Shown here piece after piece: positions 9,371 to 17,765 of a DNA stretch of 64,000 nt. The position numbers and the translations under genes are program-made. Under the pieces are notes generated by a model. That model was not told the origin of the DNA and made no database searches. It worked only from the letters and a program-made list of their open reading frames with translations. How positions within the stretch are numbered: the first letter of the stretch is position 1; each line of letters starts with the position of its first letter. Source of the stretch: Cohaesibacter marisflavi (GTDB taxonomy: Bacteria > Pseudomonadota > Alphaproteobacteria > Rhizobiales > Cohaesibacteraceae); assembly GCF_900115225.1 (NCBI RefSeq), contig NZ_FOVR01000001.1, positions 595,727 through 659,726 on the forward strand, read 5' to 3'.

Positions 9371-10043
9371 ATTCCTTGTGCAAGTCTTTAAGGGCGACCA
9401 CATGATCGACAAAGGGGCCAGGGGTATGGATGGCATCCGGATCAAGATCGCCGATAGGCAGGCAATTCTGGCTTTCGGCGATAACGCAATCGGCTGCCAT
9501 TGCCATCAACGGGTTGAAATTGCGTGCGGTTTTGGCAAAGCACAAATTGCCGTAAGCATCGCACTGTTCTGCATGCACCAGCGCCACATCCGTGCGCAGG
9601 GCTGTTTCCAGAACGAAATCTTTGCCGTCTACCGAGACAATCTGCTTGCCCTCGGCAAGCTCCGTGCCGATGCCGATATCCGAGATGAAACCGGCAAGAC
9701 CAGCGCCGCCAGCCCGAATGCGTTCAGCCAGAATGCCTTGTGCGCAGAATTCCACTTCCAGCGCGCCACTATTCATCATCTCGATGGCATGGCCATTGAG
9801 CCCCAGATGGGTGACGATCAGCTTGCGCACCTGCCCATTGGCCAGCAGATGGTCGATGCCCATGCCCGCCTCATTGGCGTCATTCTTGACGAGGGTCAGA
9901 TCTTTCTGCCCCTGCCGTACCAACTCGGCAATCAGGTTGAAAGGCGTGCCCGGCACGCCGAATCCGCCCACCATGATGGAAGCGCCGTCGCTGATTTGGG
10001 CGACGGCATCTTCAATGGAGCGCTCTTTTTGAGGCAGTCTCAT
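9351..10043 (-). CDS. 3-oxoacid CoA-transferase, subunit A
   Basis: This 230-residue alpha subunit has the glycine-rich signature GGFGVPGTP (residues 26-34) and the VKNDANEAG and NPLMAMAAD segments typical of AtoD, PcaI and ScoA-type subunits. Its start overlaps the stop of the aminotransferase gene by 4 bp (ATGA) and its own end overlaps subunit B by 20 bp, so the three proteins are probably made in coupled amounts. It binds CoA and completes the active site of the two-subunit transferase. The neighbours suggest that the acceptor is the keto acid made by the aminotransferase. Confidence 0.92.
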   Translation of the reverse strand: MRLPQKERSIEDAVAQISDGASIMVGGFGVPGTPFNLIAELVRQGQKDLTLVKNDANEAGMGIDHLLANGQVRKLIVTHLGLNGHAIEMMNSGALEVEFCAQGILAERIRAGGAGLAGFISDIGIGTELAEGKQIVSVDGKDFVLETALRTDVALVHAEQCDAYGNLCFAKTARNFNPLMAMAADCVIAESQNCLPIGDLDPDAIHTPGPFVDHVVALKDLHKEYAIVRR

Positions 10044-11389
10044 GAGGCATTCACTGGCAAATCGAATTTCGCCGCAAGAGCATCAAGGCTCTCGATGAGG
10101 ATACCCATGATTTCGTCAATCTGGGATTCATTGACAATCATGGCCGGAGCAACGAGGAAGTGATCTCCTTCCACTCCTCCACGCGTGCGGCGCGAATAGA
10201 TGATGAGGCCACGCTCATAAGCCAGCTCGACCAGTTCGAGATAGCAGTTATATTCCTTGGGGAGCGGTGTCATGCTGTCCTTGTCGCTGACAAGTTCAAA
10301 CGCCAGCAGCAAGCCCTTGCCACGGACATCGCCAATAAAGGGATAGCGCTCCATAAGGCCTTCAAGACGGGACTTGAGAAGGGCGCCCATGGCGGCACAA
10401 TTGTCGATGAGGCTTAGCCGATCAATTTCCTTGAGCACGGCAACACCCGCCGCACAAGCAAGCGGATTGCCGGCATAGGTATAGCCGTGCAGGAAGCCGC
10501 CGGCATCGAGCAACGCTTCGACCATGGTTTCGCGGGCAACCACAGCCCCAAGCGGCGCGTAGCCGGCGGCAAAGCCTTTGGACATCGCTACGATGTCCGG
10601 TTCGATATCCCAGTGATTGGCAGCAAGGAAAGACCCCGTGCGGCCAACACCGGTCATGACTTCGTCATAGATCAGCAGGATGCCGAATTCCTTGCAGATT
10701 TCGGCAATGCGTCCGTAATAGCTGTCTGGGGCAACCAGAGCGCCGGTAGAAGCGCCTCCAATCGGCTCCATGATGAAGGCGAGAACAGTTTCCGGGCCTT
10801 GTTTGATGATTTCGTCACGTAGCAGTTCGGCATATTTCAGACCACGCTGCTCATCCGTCAGGTTGTCCCGATCCAGATAGCATGCAGGCGCCGCGATCTT
10901 GGGCATATCCCGCATCATCGGGTCAAATGGGCGGGCAAGCGGATCATAGCCTGTCAGAGCCAGCGCTCCGAAGGTGCTGCCATGATAGGACGGAAAACGG
11001 GAAATGACCTTCCAGCGGCTCGATTTGCCCTGCGTGATGGCATATTGGCGCGCCAGTTTGATGGCGCTTTCAACGGCTTCTGAGCCGCCTGAGACAAAGA
11101 ACACGCGATCCAGATTGCCCGGCATGCGTTCTGCCACCATGGAAGCCAGATCTTCGGACGGTTCCGTGCGGAAATGCAGGCGATAGCCGAAGGTGGACTT
11201 GTCCATCTGCGCTTTCATCGCTTCCAGCACATTGGGGTTGGAATGCCCGATATTGGAAACCATGGCGCCGGAAGAGCCATCGATATAGCGTTTTCCGGAT
11301 TGGTCATACATATAGATCCCTTCTGCGCGGTCCAGAAATGGCCTTGGAGCACGGGATTGATAGAAGAGATTAGACGTCTTGTTGCTCAT
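10040..11389 (-). CDS. Class III PLP-dependent aminotransferase
   Basis: This 449-residue fold-type I aminotransferase belongs to the omega-amino acid/beta-alanine/GABA aminotransferase superfamily. The conserved [18 protein letters not shown] cofactor-phosphate loop, the [11 protein letters not shown] motif with the pyridine-binding Asp, and the Schiff-base Lys near residue 271 ([12 protein letters not shown]) are all seen. These enzymes move an amino group from a non-alpha amine, often to pyruvate or 2-oxoglutarate. It overlaps both neighbours by 4 bp and lies between the importer ATPase and the CoA transferase. A beta-amino acid substrate would give the beta-keto acid the downstream enzymes need; this is inference. 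Confidence 0.92.
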   Translation of the reverse strand: MSNKTSNLFYQSRAPRPFLDRAEGIYMYDQSGKRYIDGSSGAMVSNIGHSNPNVLEAMKAQMDKSTFGYRLHFRTEPSEDLASMVAERMPGNLDRVFFVSGGSEAVESAIKLARQYAITQGKSSRWKVISRFPSYHGSTFGALALTGYDPLARPFDPMMRDMPKIAAPACYLDRDNLTDEQRGLKYAELLRDEIIKQGPETVLAFIMEPIGGASTGALVAPDSYYGRIAEICKEFGILLIYDEVMTGVGRTGSFLAANHWDIEPDIVAMSKGFAAGYAPLGAVVARETMVEALLDAGGFLHGYTYAGNPLACAAGVAVLKEIDRLSLIDNCAAMGALLKSRLEGLMERYPFIGDVRGKGLLLAFELVSDKDSMTPLPKEYNCYLELVELAYERGLIIYSRRTRGGVEGDHFLVAPAMIVNESQIDEIMGILIESLDALAAKFDLPVNAS

Positions 11390-12156
11390 TTTGCGCCTTC
11401 GAGATGCTTTCTAAGGAAATTCTTGGTTCTGTCTTGCGTCGGATTGTGGAAGACAACCTCAGGGGCGCCTTCCTCGACGACGACACCGCCATCCATGAAC
11501 AGAACCCGATCGCAAACGCTCTCGGCAAATCCCATTTCGTGGGTGACGATGATCATGGTCATGGCTTCCTCAGCCAACATTTTCATGACCTGGTTGACCT
11601 CTTCGACCAGTTCCGGGTCAAGCGCTGACGTTGCTTCGTCAAACAGCATCAGTTTGGGTTTCATGGCGAGCGCGCGCGCAATAGCCACGCGCTGCTTCTG
11701 GCCGCCAGACAATTGCGAGGGGTGATAGTCAATCCGGTCGATGAGCCCGACATGCTCGAGCTGCTGCTCGGCGAGCGCATTGGCTTCATCATCGGAAACA
11801 CCCTTGAGCAGCTTGGGTGCCAGCGTGATATTTTCCCGCACGGTCAGGTGAGGGAACAGATTGAAATGCTGGAACACCATGCCGATTTGCTGGCGTACCT
11901 GATTGATATGCTTTTCATATTGGGCGTGTGGCAACAGCTTGTTGACCTGAACCCCATCCAGCCAGACCTCGCCGGAGGTCAGCGGATCAAGATCGTTGAT
12001 TGCGCGCAGGAGCGTGGATTTGCCCGAGCCACTGGGGCCGATGATGGCAACGATTTGCTGCTGCTCGACCTGCAGACTGATATCCTTGAGAACTTCCAGC
12101 TCACCAAAGCATTTCTGGGCGTGGCGAATATCGACAAAGGGACGATGATGCGTCAT
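11386..12156 (-). CDS. Polar amino acid ABC transporter ATP-binding protein (GlnQ/HisP family)
   Basis: This 256-residue cytoplasmic ATPase has Walker [10 protein letters not shown] (about residues 40-48), a Q-loop in [11 protein letters not shown], signature [15 protein letters not shown], Walker [15 protein letters not shown] and an H-loop VTHEMGF. The DEATSALD variant is common in the amino-acid subfamily. The start ATG follows GGAAGGATC. It powers the importer formed with the two permeases upstream in the operon and the binding protein at its head. Its stop overlaps the aminotransferase start by 4 bp, so uptake and catabolism are translated together. Confidence 0.94.
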   Translation of the reverse strand: MTHHRPFVDIRHAQKCFGELEVLKDISLQVEQQQIVAIIGPSGSGKSTLLRAINDLDPLTSGEVWLDGVQVNKLLPHAQYEKHINQVRQQIGMVFQHFNLFPHLTVRENITLAPKLLKGVSDDEANALAEQQLEHVGLIDRIDYHPSQLSGGQKQRVAIARALAMKPKLMLFDEATSALDPELVEEVNQVMKMLAEEAMTMIIVTHEMGFAESVCDRVLFMDGGVVVEEGAPEVVFHNPTQDRTKNFLRKHLEGAK

Positions 12157-12177
12157 GGAATGATCCTTCCGACAGGC

Positions 12178-12834
12178 TTAACGAGAGGCTTGAACACGGC
12201 GTTCGAGACGACGCAACACCGCTTCCATGCCCAGATTGATGATGTAGTAGCAAACCGCGGCAACCGCGTAGAATTCAAACGGCCGGTATGTGCGCCCGAT
12301 GGCCAGCTGCGCCGACAGGGTCAGCTCCGTAACGCCGATAACCGAGACCAGAGCCGAGTCCTTCAAGAGAGCGATCATGTTGTTGCCAATCGGGGGAATG
12401 ACATCGCGCACAGCCTGCGGGATCACGATATAGCGCAGGGATTGGCCGCGGCTGAGTCCGAGGGTTCGCGCAGCTTCCATCTGGCCCTTGTCCACCGCCA
12501 GAATACTGGTCTGGATCAGTTCCGAGTTATAAACCGCGAAATGCAGTCCGAGCCCTAGCGATCCGGCCACAAAGGCAGGAAGGTCAATGCCGATCTGAAT
12601 GAGACCGAAATAGATGAGAAACAGCTGAAGCAGTAGTGGTGTTCCCATGAAGAGCCATTCAAAGCCCTTCATCGGCCAACTGATCACACGCGGCGCATAA
12701 AGCGCGATAACGGCGAAAAAGATGCCGCCAAAGAAACTGAGAACAGCTGCCGCCACCGTAATGGCAATTGTCCAGAAGACGCCTTGCATGATGACGTCGA
12801 AGAAGCCGGGTACGACCGAAAAATCAAGCCCCAT
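12178..12834 (-). CDS. Polar amino acid ABC transporter permease (HisM/GlnP family)
   Basis: This 218-residue inner-membrane permease of the HEQRO (BPD_transp_1) family has about five helices. The conserved cytoplasmic coupling loop is EAARTLGLSRGQSLRYIVIPQAVRD (shown here as a motif; key residues E, A, G and P are intact). The ATG at 12834 follows TTGGAGG; an in-frame TTG inside that ribosome-binding site is rejected as the start. It lies 21 bp from the ATPase gene and 27 bp from the sister permease gene, with which it would form a heterodimeric channel. Confidence 0.93.
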   Translation of the reverse strand: MGLDFSVVPGFFDVIMQGVFWTIAITVAAAVLSFFGGIFFAVIALYAPRVISWPMKGFEWLFMGTPLLLQLFLIYFGLIQIGIDLPAFVAGSLGLGLHFAVYNSELIQTSILAVDKGQMEAARTLGLSRGQSLRYIVIPQAVRDVIPPIGNNMIALLKDSALVSVIGVTELTLSAQLAIGRTYRPFEFYAVAAVCYYIINLGMEAVLRRLERRVQASR

Positions 12835-12861
12835 GACGGCCTCCAATCAAATCTTGAAAAA

Positions 12862-13509
12862 TCATTGAATCCGCACCTTCTTGTCGAGCCAGCTGATGCC
12901 GCGTCCGGTTGCATAGATGATGATCATGTAAAGAACACCAGCCAGAATGAACATTTCAAATGGCTTGTAGGTTGAGCCGATATAGCGCTGAGCGGTATAG
13001 GTAAGCTCGACAACCGAGATTGCCGCAACTAGGGCCGTGCCCTTGATGAGCGCATTGATGTTAACGCCCAGCGGGCGCACCATCAGGCGAAAGGCTTGCG
13101 GCAAGATCACATAGCGCGTGGCCTGCCAACGACTCATGCCCAACGTTCTGGCCGCTTCTGTCTGGCCCTTGTGAACCGAAATGATGGCGCCACGAATGGT
13201 TTCTGTCATATAGGCCCCGATATTGAGACCGAGCCCGATAACGCCGGCTTGAAAGGCATCCAACTGAATGCCGATCTGCGGACCACCGAAATAGAGCAAA
13301 AATAACTGGATGAGGGCAGGGGTGCCACGAAACAGACTAACATAGGCTGCTCCGATGAAACGGATTGCCTTAAGGCGCGACAGTCGCGCCGCTGCGCCCA
13401 GTGAACCACAGATAAGGCCAAGAATAGCCGTGAGAACCGACAGTTCGATGGTCAGTACGGCCGCCTTGAGAAAGTGGGGATAGACCCGGAGGATAAGATC
13501 AATATCCAT
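12862..13509 (-). CDS. Polar amino acid ABC transporter permease (HisQ/GlnP family)
   Basis: This 215-residue permease has the same architecture as the next gene: N-terminal helix from about residue 10, the FRGTPALIQLFLLYFG motif before helix 3, and a coupling loop with EAARTLGMSRWQATR near residue 135. The ATG is preceded by GAGGA. Two non-identical permeases of this type usually pair as QM heterodimers. Both keep the ATPase-contact glycine. It belongs to the importer of the minus-strand catabolic operon. Confidence 0.93.
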   Translation of the reverse strand: MDIDLILRVYPHFLKAAVLTIELSVLTAILGLICGSLGAAARLSRLKAIRFIGAAYVSLFRGTPALIQLFLLYFGGPQIGIQLDAFQAGVIGLGLNIGAYMTETIRGAIISVHKGQTEAARTLGMSRWQATRYVILPQAFRLMVRPLGVNINALIKGTALVAAISVVELTYTAQRYIGSTYKPFEMFILAGVLYMIIIYATGRGISWLDKKVRIQ

Positions 13510-13521
13510 ATAGTGCAGTCC

Positions 13522-14313
13522 TCAATGATGATCCTTGCGCTCCAGAAGCGGTAGCTCCCGGATTTCACGCACCAGATCGGCTGTTTCTTCAATCGCAGCT
13601 TTCAGGAAAGCTTCGCCATTTTCGGCTGTTGCGAGCGCAGGATCGCCCATGGTGCCATCAGGGGACACCGAAGACCACCAGCGCATCAACATCGCCTTGC
13701 CACCTCCACGCGCCAAATCGAGGTTGAAGAATTTGCTCTTGCCATCATGCAGATTCTGGTTCTGGGCCTTTTCCAGATGCACCAGATCCGGATGCAGATA
13801 TTTGTAGATCGCCGCTTCAAATTCGCCTGCATGGGCGATGCCGCCGATATCGGACGCGCGAACCGCATTGATCTTGTCCGAGCACAGGTTCCAGTAAGAG
13901 GCCGAAACACAAAGAATGCCGGTTTCAATGACGGTCTTTCGCGCTGCCAAATCCAGAACCGGGTGATTGGACCCATGAGAATTGAGCAGCAGTATGCGCC
14001 GGAAACCATGATGCGCGAGGGATTTGGTTACATCGGTCACGAATGCAATCAGTGTTTCGGGCTGTATCCAGATAACACCCGGAAAATCCTTGTGATGCTC
14101 ATTGAAGCCATAGGAAATGGGCGGCATGACAAGAACCTGATCAGGTATGGCTTTGGCTACACCTTCTGCAACCGCCATGCCCAGAACCGTATCGGTATCA
14201 AGAGGCATGTGGGGCCCGTGATCTTCTGTTGCTGAAACGTTGAGAATCACGACGCGGTCTTTGTCGATATCGCGCACCTCTTCCCAGCTGAGCTTGCCAT
14301 AGTCAGTCTGCAT
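13522..14313 (-). CDS. Creatininase-family metal-dependent amidohydrolase
   Basis: This 263-residue member of the creatininase superfamily hydrolyses a cyclic or linear amide with a dinuclear metal centre. Likely metal ligands are Glu30 and His32 in ATEDHGPHMP, Asp39 or Asp41 in LDTDT, His in NSHGSNHP (about residue 113) and Glu in HAGEFEAA. The family includes creatininase, formamide hydrolases of riboflavin and pyrrolopyrimidine pathways and many uncharacterised members, so creatinine is only one possible substrate. It sits between the binding-protein and permease genes, so its substrate is likely to be the imported compound. No creatinase or sarcosine oxidase gene is nearby, which argues against creatinine use. 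Confidence 0.87.
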   Translation of the reverse strand: MQTDYGKLSWEEVRDIDKDRVVILNVSATEDHGPHMPLDTDTVLGMAVAEGVAKAIPDQVLVMPPISYGFNEHHKDFPGVIWIQPETLIAFVTDVTKSLAHHGFRRILLLNSHGSNHPVLDLAARKTVIETGILCVSASYWNLCSDKINAVRASDIGGIAHAGEFEAAIYKYLHPDLVHLEKAQNQNLHDGKSKFFNLDLARGGGKAMLMRWWSSVSPDGTMGDPALATAENGEAFLKAAIEETADLVREIRELPLLERKDHH

Positions 14314-14391
14314 GAGAAAAGTCTTTCGGGAAAAATTGGCCCGCAGAAAACCTGCGGACCATATTATATTGAAAAATATTTGGTTTTGAAA

Positions 14392-15177
14392 TTAGCGAAT
14401 GTCGCCGCCAACCCATTTGTTGGCAATTTCGAGGTAGGTGCCGTCAGCCATCAAGTCATCCAGTGCCTTCTGCATGGCTGCTTTCAGATCCGGGTTGCCT
14501 TCGCGGATGGCAATACCAGCACCAAAGGCCTCGGTATCAAGGTCTGGCAGTTCAACCATTTTGTAGCCGTTTTCCTTGATGGCGAGCATGGCTGCGATAC
14601 GGTCGTTGACGATCGCATCAACACGGCCATTGTCCAGTTCCATGAGCAATTCCGGCAGGCCTTTATAGGTGCGGATCTTGTAGCCGGCTTCACGGGCCCA
14701 CTGTTCGTGGGTCTCACCCAGAGTAACGCCCAGAGTGGCATCATCAAGCTGAGATACGCTTGTGATTTCAGAGCCTTCCTTGGTGAAGATGGCGCGCTTG
14801 GTGGCATAGTAAGGACCAACAAAGTCAACAACTTTGTCGCGTTCTTCGGTGATTGTCATGGAGCCGACGATCGCGTCATACTTGTTGGCCAAGAGGCCGC
14901 CGATGATGCCGTCCCATGCGGTGGTGATGATTTCAACTTCAAGGCCCATGCGCTTGGCGATTTCGGTGCCGATGGCCGGGTCGAAGCCGACCACTTCGTT
15001 GGCGTCATTGACAAAGTTGAATGGAGGATAGGCGCCACTCATGGCAATGCGAATTACGCCTTTTTCCTTGATGGTGTCGAGTTCGTCGGCGAGAACCGGA
15101 GCGGAAATGCTAAGGCTTGCCAGCACGAGCGTGCCGGTGGCTGCGACAAACTTCAACAAGCTGCGACGGTTGATCAT
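14392..15177 (-). CDS. Polar amino acid-type ABC transporter substrate-binding protein
   Basis: This 261-residue periplasmic protein of the SBP_bac_3 family opens the minus-strand operon. Residues 1-30 form a signal peptide: positive MINRR, a hydrophobic core, and a likely cut after APVLA. Conserved elements are the mature start LDTIKEKGVIRIAMSGAYPPF, the domain-crossing stretch with GFDPAIGTEIAKRMG and the ligand motif DAIVGSMTITEER. The carboxylate-binding Arg of amino-acid binders may be that in TEERDK. The start ATG follows AGGAGAA. It delivers an amino-acid-like compound to the two permeases encoded downstream. Confidence 0.93.
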   Translation of the reverse strand: MINRRSLLKFVAATGTLVLASLSISAPVLADELDTIKEKGVIRIAMSGAYPPFNFVNDANEVVGFDPAIGTEIAKRMGLEVEIITTAWDGIIGGLLANKYDAIVGSMTITEERDKVVDFVGPYYATKRAIFTKEGSEITSVSQLDDATLGVTLGETHEQWAREAGYKIRTYKGLPELLMELDNGRVDAIVNDRIAAMLAIKENGYKMVELPDLDTEAFGAGIAIREGNPDLKAAMQKALDDLMADGTYLEIANKWVGGDIR

Positions 15178-15228
15178 TAAGATTCTCCTGTTTGAAGCGA
15201 AAACTGTTCCCTGGCGTTTTGCCTAATT

Positions 15229-15244
15229 TTTAGCAGTGACTAAA
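15229..15244. promoter_or_regulatory. Inverted repeat in the divergent LysR / operon gap
   Basis: TTTAG-cagtga-CTAAA lies in the 150-bp AT-rich gap between the binding-protein gene (minus) and the LysR gene (plus). It is the best dyad in the gap and has the T-N11-A spacing of LysR-type operators within it. A looser pair (ATCATCA near 15280 and TGATGA near 15310) flanks the LysR start. Assignment as the LysR operator is inference. Confidence 0.4.
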
Positions 15245-15327
15245 TTTTTGCCACCTTGTCTTGAAGGTTGCATGGGATGTATCATCAAGCAAATAAATAA
15301 TTCCAATGATGAGTATAGATTGGATCT

Positions 15328-16284
15328 ATGATGAGGCCCTATGAACAGCGGTTTCCCTGGAATCTTGATTGGAACCTGCTCCGAACCTTCATGGTTGTGG
15401 TTGAGCAAAAAAGCATCACCAAAGCTGCAGATTTCTTGGGGTTGAAACAACCTACGGTCAGTGCTGCGCTTAAAAGGCTTGAAGAAATAACGGGCCACAA
15501 GCTGATTGTGCGCAAACCCAACCAGTTCAGGGTAACGAGGGCCGGAGATATTCTATATTATGAATGCTCTACGATCTTCGGCAGTGTGTCCCAGCTTCCC
15601 TCTCTATTGGATCGTGGTGAGGATGAGCTCAGAGGACACATTACGTTGGTTGTTGCAAGCCATGTGGTTTGTCCCCAATTCGACGAAGTGTTGGCACAAT
15701 ATGCCCGTCTGCACGACAAGGTGACCTTTTCTATCTCTGTGGCTGATAGTGAAGAGATCGTCAGTCGGGTGGGGCAGAATCGCGCCAGCTTCGGCGTCTG
15801 CCTCGTCAACAACAGCGCCGAGACGCTGGATGCGGAGATTCTCTATCGCGAGTATTTCGCTCTTTATTGTGGTCCGAACCACCGGCTCTTCAGACAGAAA
15901 GACATAGATGTTGCGGAATTGATCGGCGAGCCCAGCGTATCCTTCCAAACAGAAGTGGAAGGGGGGGCTCTGGAGCCTGTGGCGAATCTGCGGGCGCGGG
16001 TTCAGGCCGCGACTCGCTGGCATGGGGTCTCATCCAACCTTGTCGAGGTGCGCCGCATGATCGTCGCCAATATCGGAATTGGTGCTTTGCCGGTCCATGT
16101 TGCCAGAAGGGATGTGGAGCGGGGGCTGTTGTACCAATTGCCCCCCTATGAAAATCTGCCGCTTGTGGATGTCTTTCTGGTTTCCAATCCCAAACGGCGC
16201 GCGTCTGATGCGGAGGCAGAATTCCTGCGTCTTTGCACTGAGAGGATATTCAGCCTTCCGCTCAGTGAAAGAACCTTTAAATAG
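15328..16284 (+). CDS. LysR-family transcriptional regulator
   Basis: This 318-residue regulator is transcribed away from the catabolic operon. The N-terminal winged helix-turn-helix (about residues 15-75) contains the usual pattern with QKSITKAADFLGLKQPTVS and a downstream TRAG. The C-terminal two-lobe LysR substrate domain (about 100-305) binds an effector. The arrangement is classical for a LysR activator of a divergent operon, so it probably responds to the imported compound or an intermediate. The start could be the ATG at 15328 or the next one at 15331. The gene ends 42 bp before the convergent SorC gene. Confidence 0.91.
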   Translation: MMRPYEQRFPWNLDWNLLRTFMVVVEQKSITKAADFLGLKQPTVSAALKRLEEITGHKLIVRKPNQFRVTRAGDILYYECSTIFGSVSQLPSLLDRGEDELRGHITLVVASHVVCPQFDEVLAQYARLHDKVTFSISVADSEEIVSRVGQNRASFGVCLVNNSAETLDAEILYREYFALYCGPNHRLFRQKDIDVAELIGEPSVSFQTEVEGGALEPVANLRARVQAATRWHGVSSNLVEVRRMIVANIGIGALPVHVARRDVERGLLYQLPPYENLPLVDVFLVSNPKRRASDAEAEFLRLCTERIFSLPLSERTFK

Positions 16285-16326
16285 CATCGCACGCTCGTGG
16301 ACGGAAACGTTGTAATGGCCAGACTG

Positions 16327-17346
16327 TCAGGCTTTGTCGAGAATGCTCAGGGCCGTTTGTTCGTCGGTAACAAGCACATTGATGAAATCCCCTCGCAACG
16401 CGCCGAGCATGGAGGCGGTCTTGTCGGTGCCGCCAGCAACGGCAATTCGTGTGGGAACCTGCCTGACCTCATCAAGCGTGATGCCCATCAGACGGTCATC
16501 CAGTGGTCCTTGAATCCAGTTGCCATTCGCGTCAAAGAAGCGCCCGGAAATCACTCCGACAGCACCGTTTGCAATGTAATATTTGCTTTCCTCGGCGTTG
16601 GTCAATCCACTGGCAAAGACAAGGCTGTTGTCCTTGACCGAACAGACGCCAAACAGGATCTTGTTGCAGGAGCGAATGCGTGCGAACTGTTCCTGTATGA
16701 TGGTTTCCTTCAGCAAGGCATCGCGCAATTCCTTGTTGCTCAGAGCGGCCGGTGCATGGAGATTGGCAGTCTTTGCGTGCAGCTTGAGAGAAATGAGGGA
16801 TACACACTCCTCTGAACTGAAGCCGTCCGATGTGCCGCGCTGGCTACCAACGACCTGAACCACGTAGAGATTCGACATGGACTGGTCGGTCAGATTGTTG
16901 GCGAGTGCCTGCACGGTGCGGCCCCAGGCAACCCCAACCACATCATCAGGCGCCAGTGCCCCTTCAACAAAACTTGCTCCGGCTTTGCCGATGCGTTGTG
17001 TCGGGGAAAGCAGGCCGCCATCATCGGGTATGACCATGCATTCTTTCAGGCCGAATTTATCCTTGAGGGTCTGTGCCAGATTGATGCTAGTGAGTAGATC
17101 ACTACGTACCGAGATCTTGATATAGTGGTTAGCACGTGCTTCTTGTAGGTAATTGACAACAGTTGCGCGCGACACGCCTAATAGCGACGCGATCTGGTTC
17201 TGAGTTAATTCGTCATGGTAATAAAGCCATGCCGCCCACAATCTAGGGTCGTTCTGATAGGTCGCCGGTGTTGCAACGCCATTCGCCGCCGGTGGTTTCC
17301 CCACCGAAGCCGTTTTCCCAGACTGTGTTTTTGTCGGCGATTTCAT
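16327..17346 (-). CDS. SorC/LsrR-family sugar-binding transcriptional regulator
   Basis: This 339-residue protein has a Ser/Thr/Pro/Ala-rich N-terminal tail (about 30 residues), then a helix-turn-helix (about 46-75: LTQNQIASLLGVSRATV), and a long sugar-phosphate-binding domain with the DDVVGVAWGRTV and GRFFDANG motifs typical of SorC, DeoR-like CggR and LsrR proteins. These bind phosphorylated sugars and control sugar-uptake operons. It is divergent from the importer at 17766, as lsrR is from the lsr operon. Ligand is likely the phosphorylated product of the PfkB kinase encoded downstream; this is inference. Confidence 0.9.
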   Translation of the reverse strand: MKSPTKTQSGKTASVGKPPAANGVATPATYQNDPRLWAAWLYYHDELTQNQIASLLGVSRATVVNYLQEARANHYIKISVRSDLLTSINLAQTLKDKFGLKECMVIPDDGGLLSPTQRIGKAGASFVEGALAPDDVVGVAWGRTVQALANNLTDQSMSNLYVVQVVGSQRGTSDGFSSEECVSLISLKLHAKTANLHAPAALSNKELRDALLKETIIQEQFARIRSCNKILFGVCSVKDNSLVFASGLTNAEESKYYIANGAVGVISGRFFDANGNWIQGPLDDRLMGITLDEVRQVPTRIAVAGGTDKTASMLGALRGDFINVLVTDEQTALSILDKA

Positions 17347-17390
17347 ATCCCTTAGGCCTTCCCGAACTTATATTTTTCAATTGTCAAATT

Positions 17391-17418
17391 ATTATAGCAA
17401 AAGTCATTGTGGTTGCAA
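17391..17418 (-). promoter_or_regulatory. Sigma-70-like promoter for the SorC gene
   Basis: On the minus strand TTGCAA (17418-17413) and a perfect TATAAT (17396-17391) are separated by 16 bases, about 45 bp upstream of the SorC start codon. An initiation point near 17384 would give a leader of about 38 nt. TTGTCAAATT at 17381-17390 lies on the predicted start point and could serve as an autoregulatory half-site. Confidence 0.55.
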
Positions 17419-17765
17419 TCCCAAATAAATCAAGGGATTTGTGCGGTTACTATTCCTATTTTGACACTTGACAAAAATATCTGACAAAGGTTACCGTCCA
17501 TATGACGAGAGGATAACGGTATCCAAACGTCACAACTGCTTTTGCTGCTGTAATAGGTGTTTTACCCGAGTTCGGTCAAGTCAAAGTCCAACTGGGAGTC
17601 GATGGGCTCGTCAGTTAACGGGAGATGTTTGGCTTGTCGAATGTGTGGGGGAAGGGATCTTGCAAAGGGCATTGGCAGGTTCAATCGGGGTGAGGTCCGA
17701 GCGAACAAAATTCATTGGGCCGCGAACCTGGTTGTTGGGTTTGCGTCACAATAAGGGAGGAATAC
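17419..17765. other. Non-coding divergent control region of the sugar importer
   Basis: About 350 bp between the SorC promoter and the permease gene hold no credible gene. Three related hexamers lie close together: TTGACA at 17461-17466, TTGACA at 17468-17473 and CTGACA at 17481-17486. They could be -35 elements or repeated regulator half-sites. The ribosome-binding site AGGGAGG for the permease sits at the right edge. I could not place a convincing -10 element. Confidence 0.5.

Noticed and set aside
9264-10163. A 299-codon open frame on the plus strand across the CoA-transferase genes
   Set aside because: It lies antisense to two genes with intact catalytic motifs and tight operon spacing; the product is featureless.
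11713-12558. A 281-codon open frame on the plus strand opposite the amino-acid ABC genes
   Set aside because: Antisense to the ATPase and permease genes, without motifs of its own.
13522-14313. Naming the amidohydrolase creatininase and the operon a creatinine pathway
   Set aside because: The superfamily is functionally broad and the creatinase, sarcosine and hydantoin enzymes expected in a creatinine pathway are missing.
14380-15180. A 266-codon open frame on the plus strand opposite the SBP_bac_3 gene
   Set aside because: The minus strand has a signal peptide, ribosome-binding site and family motifs; this frame is its shadow.
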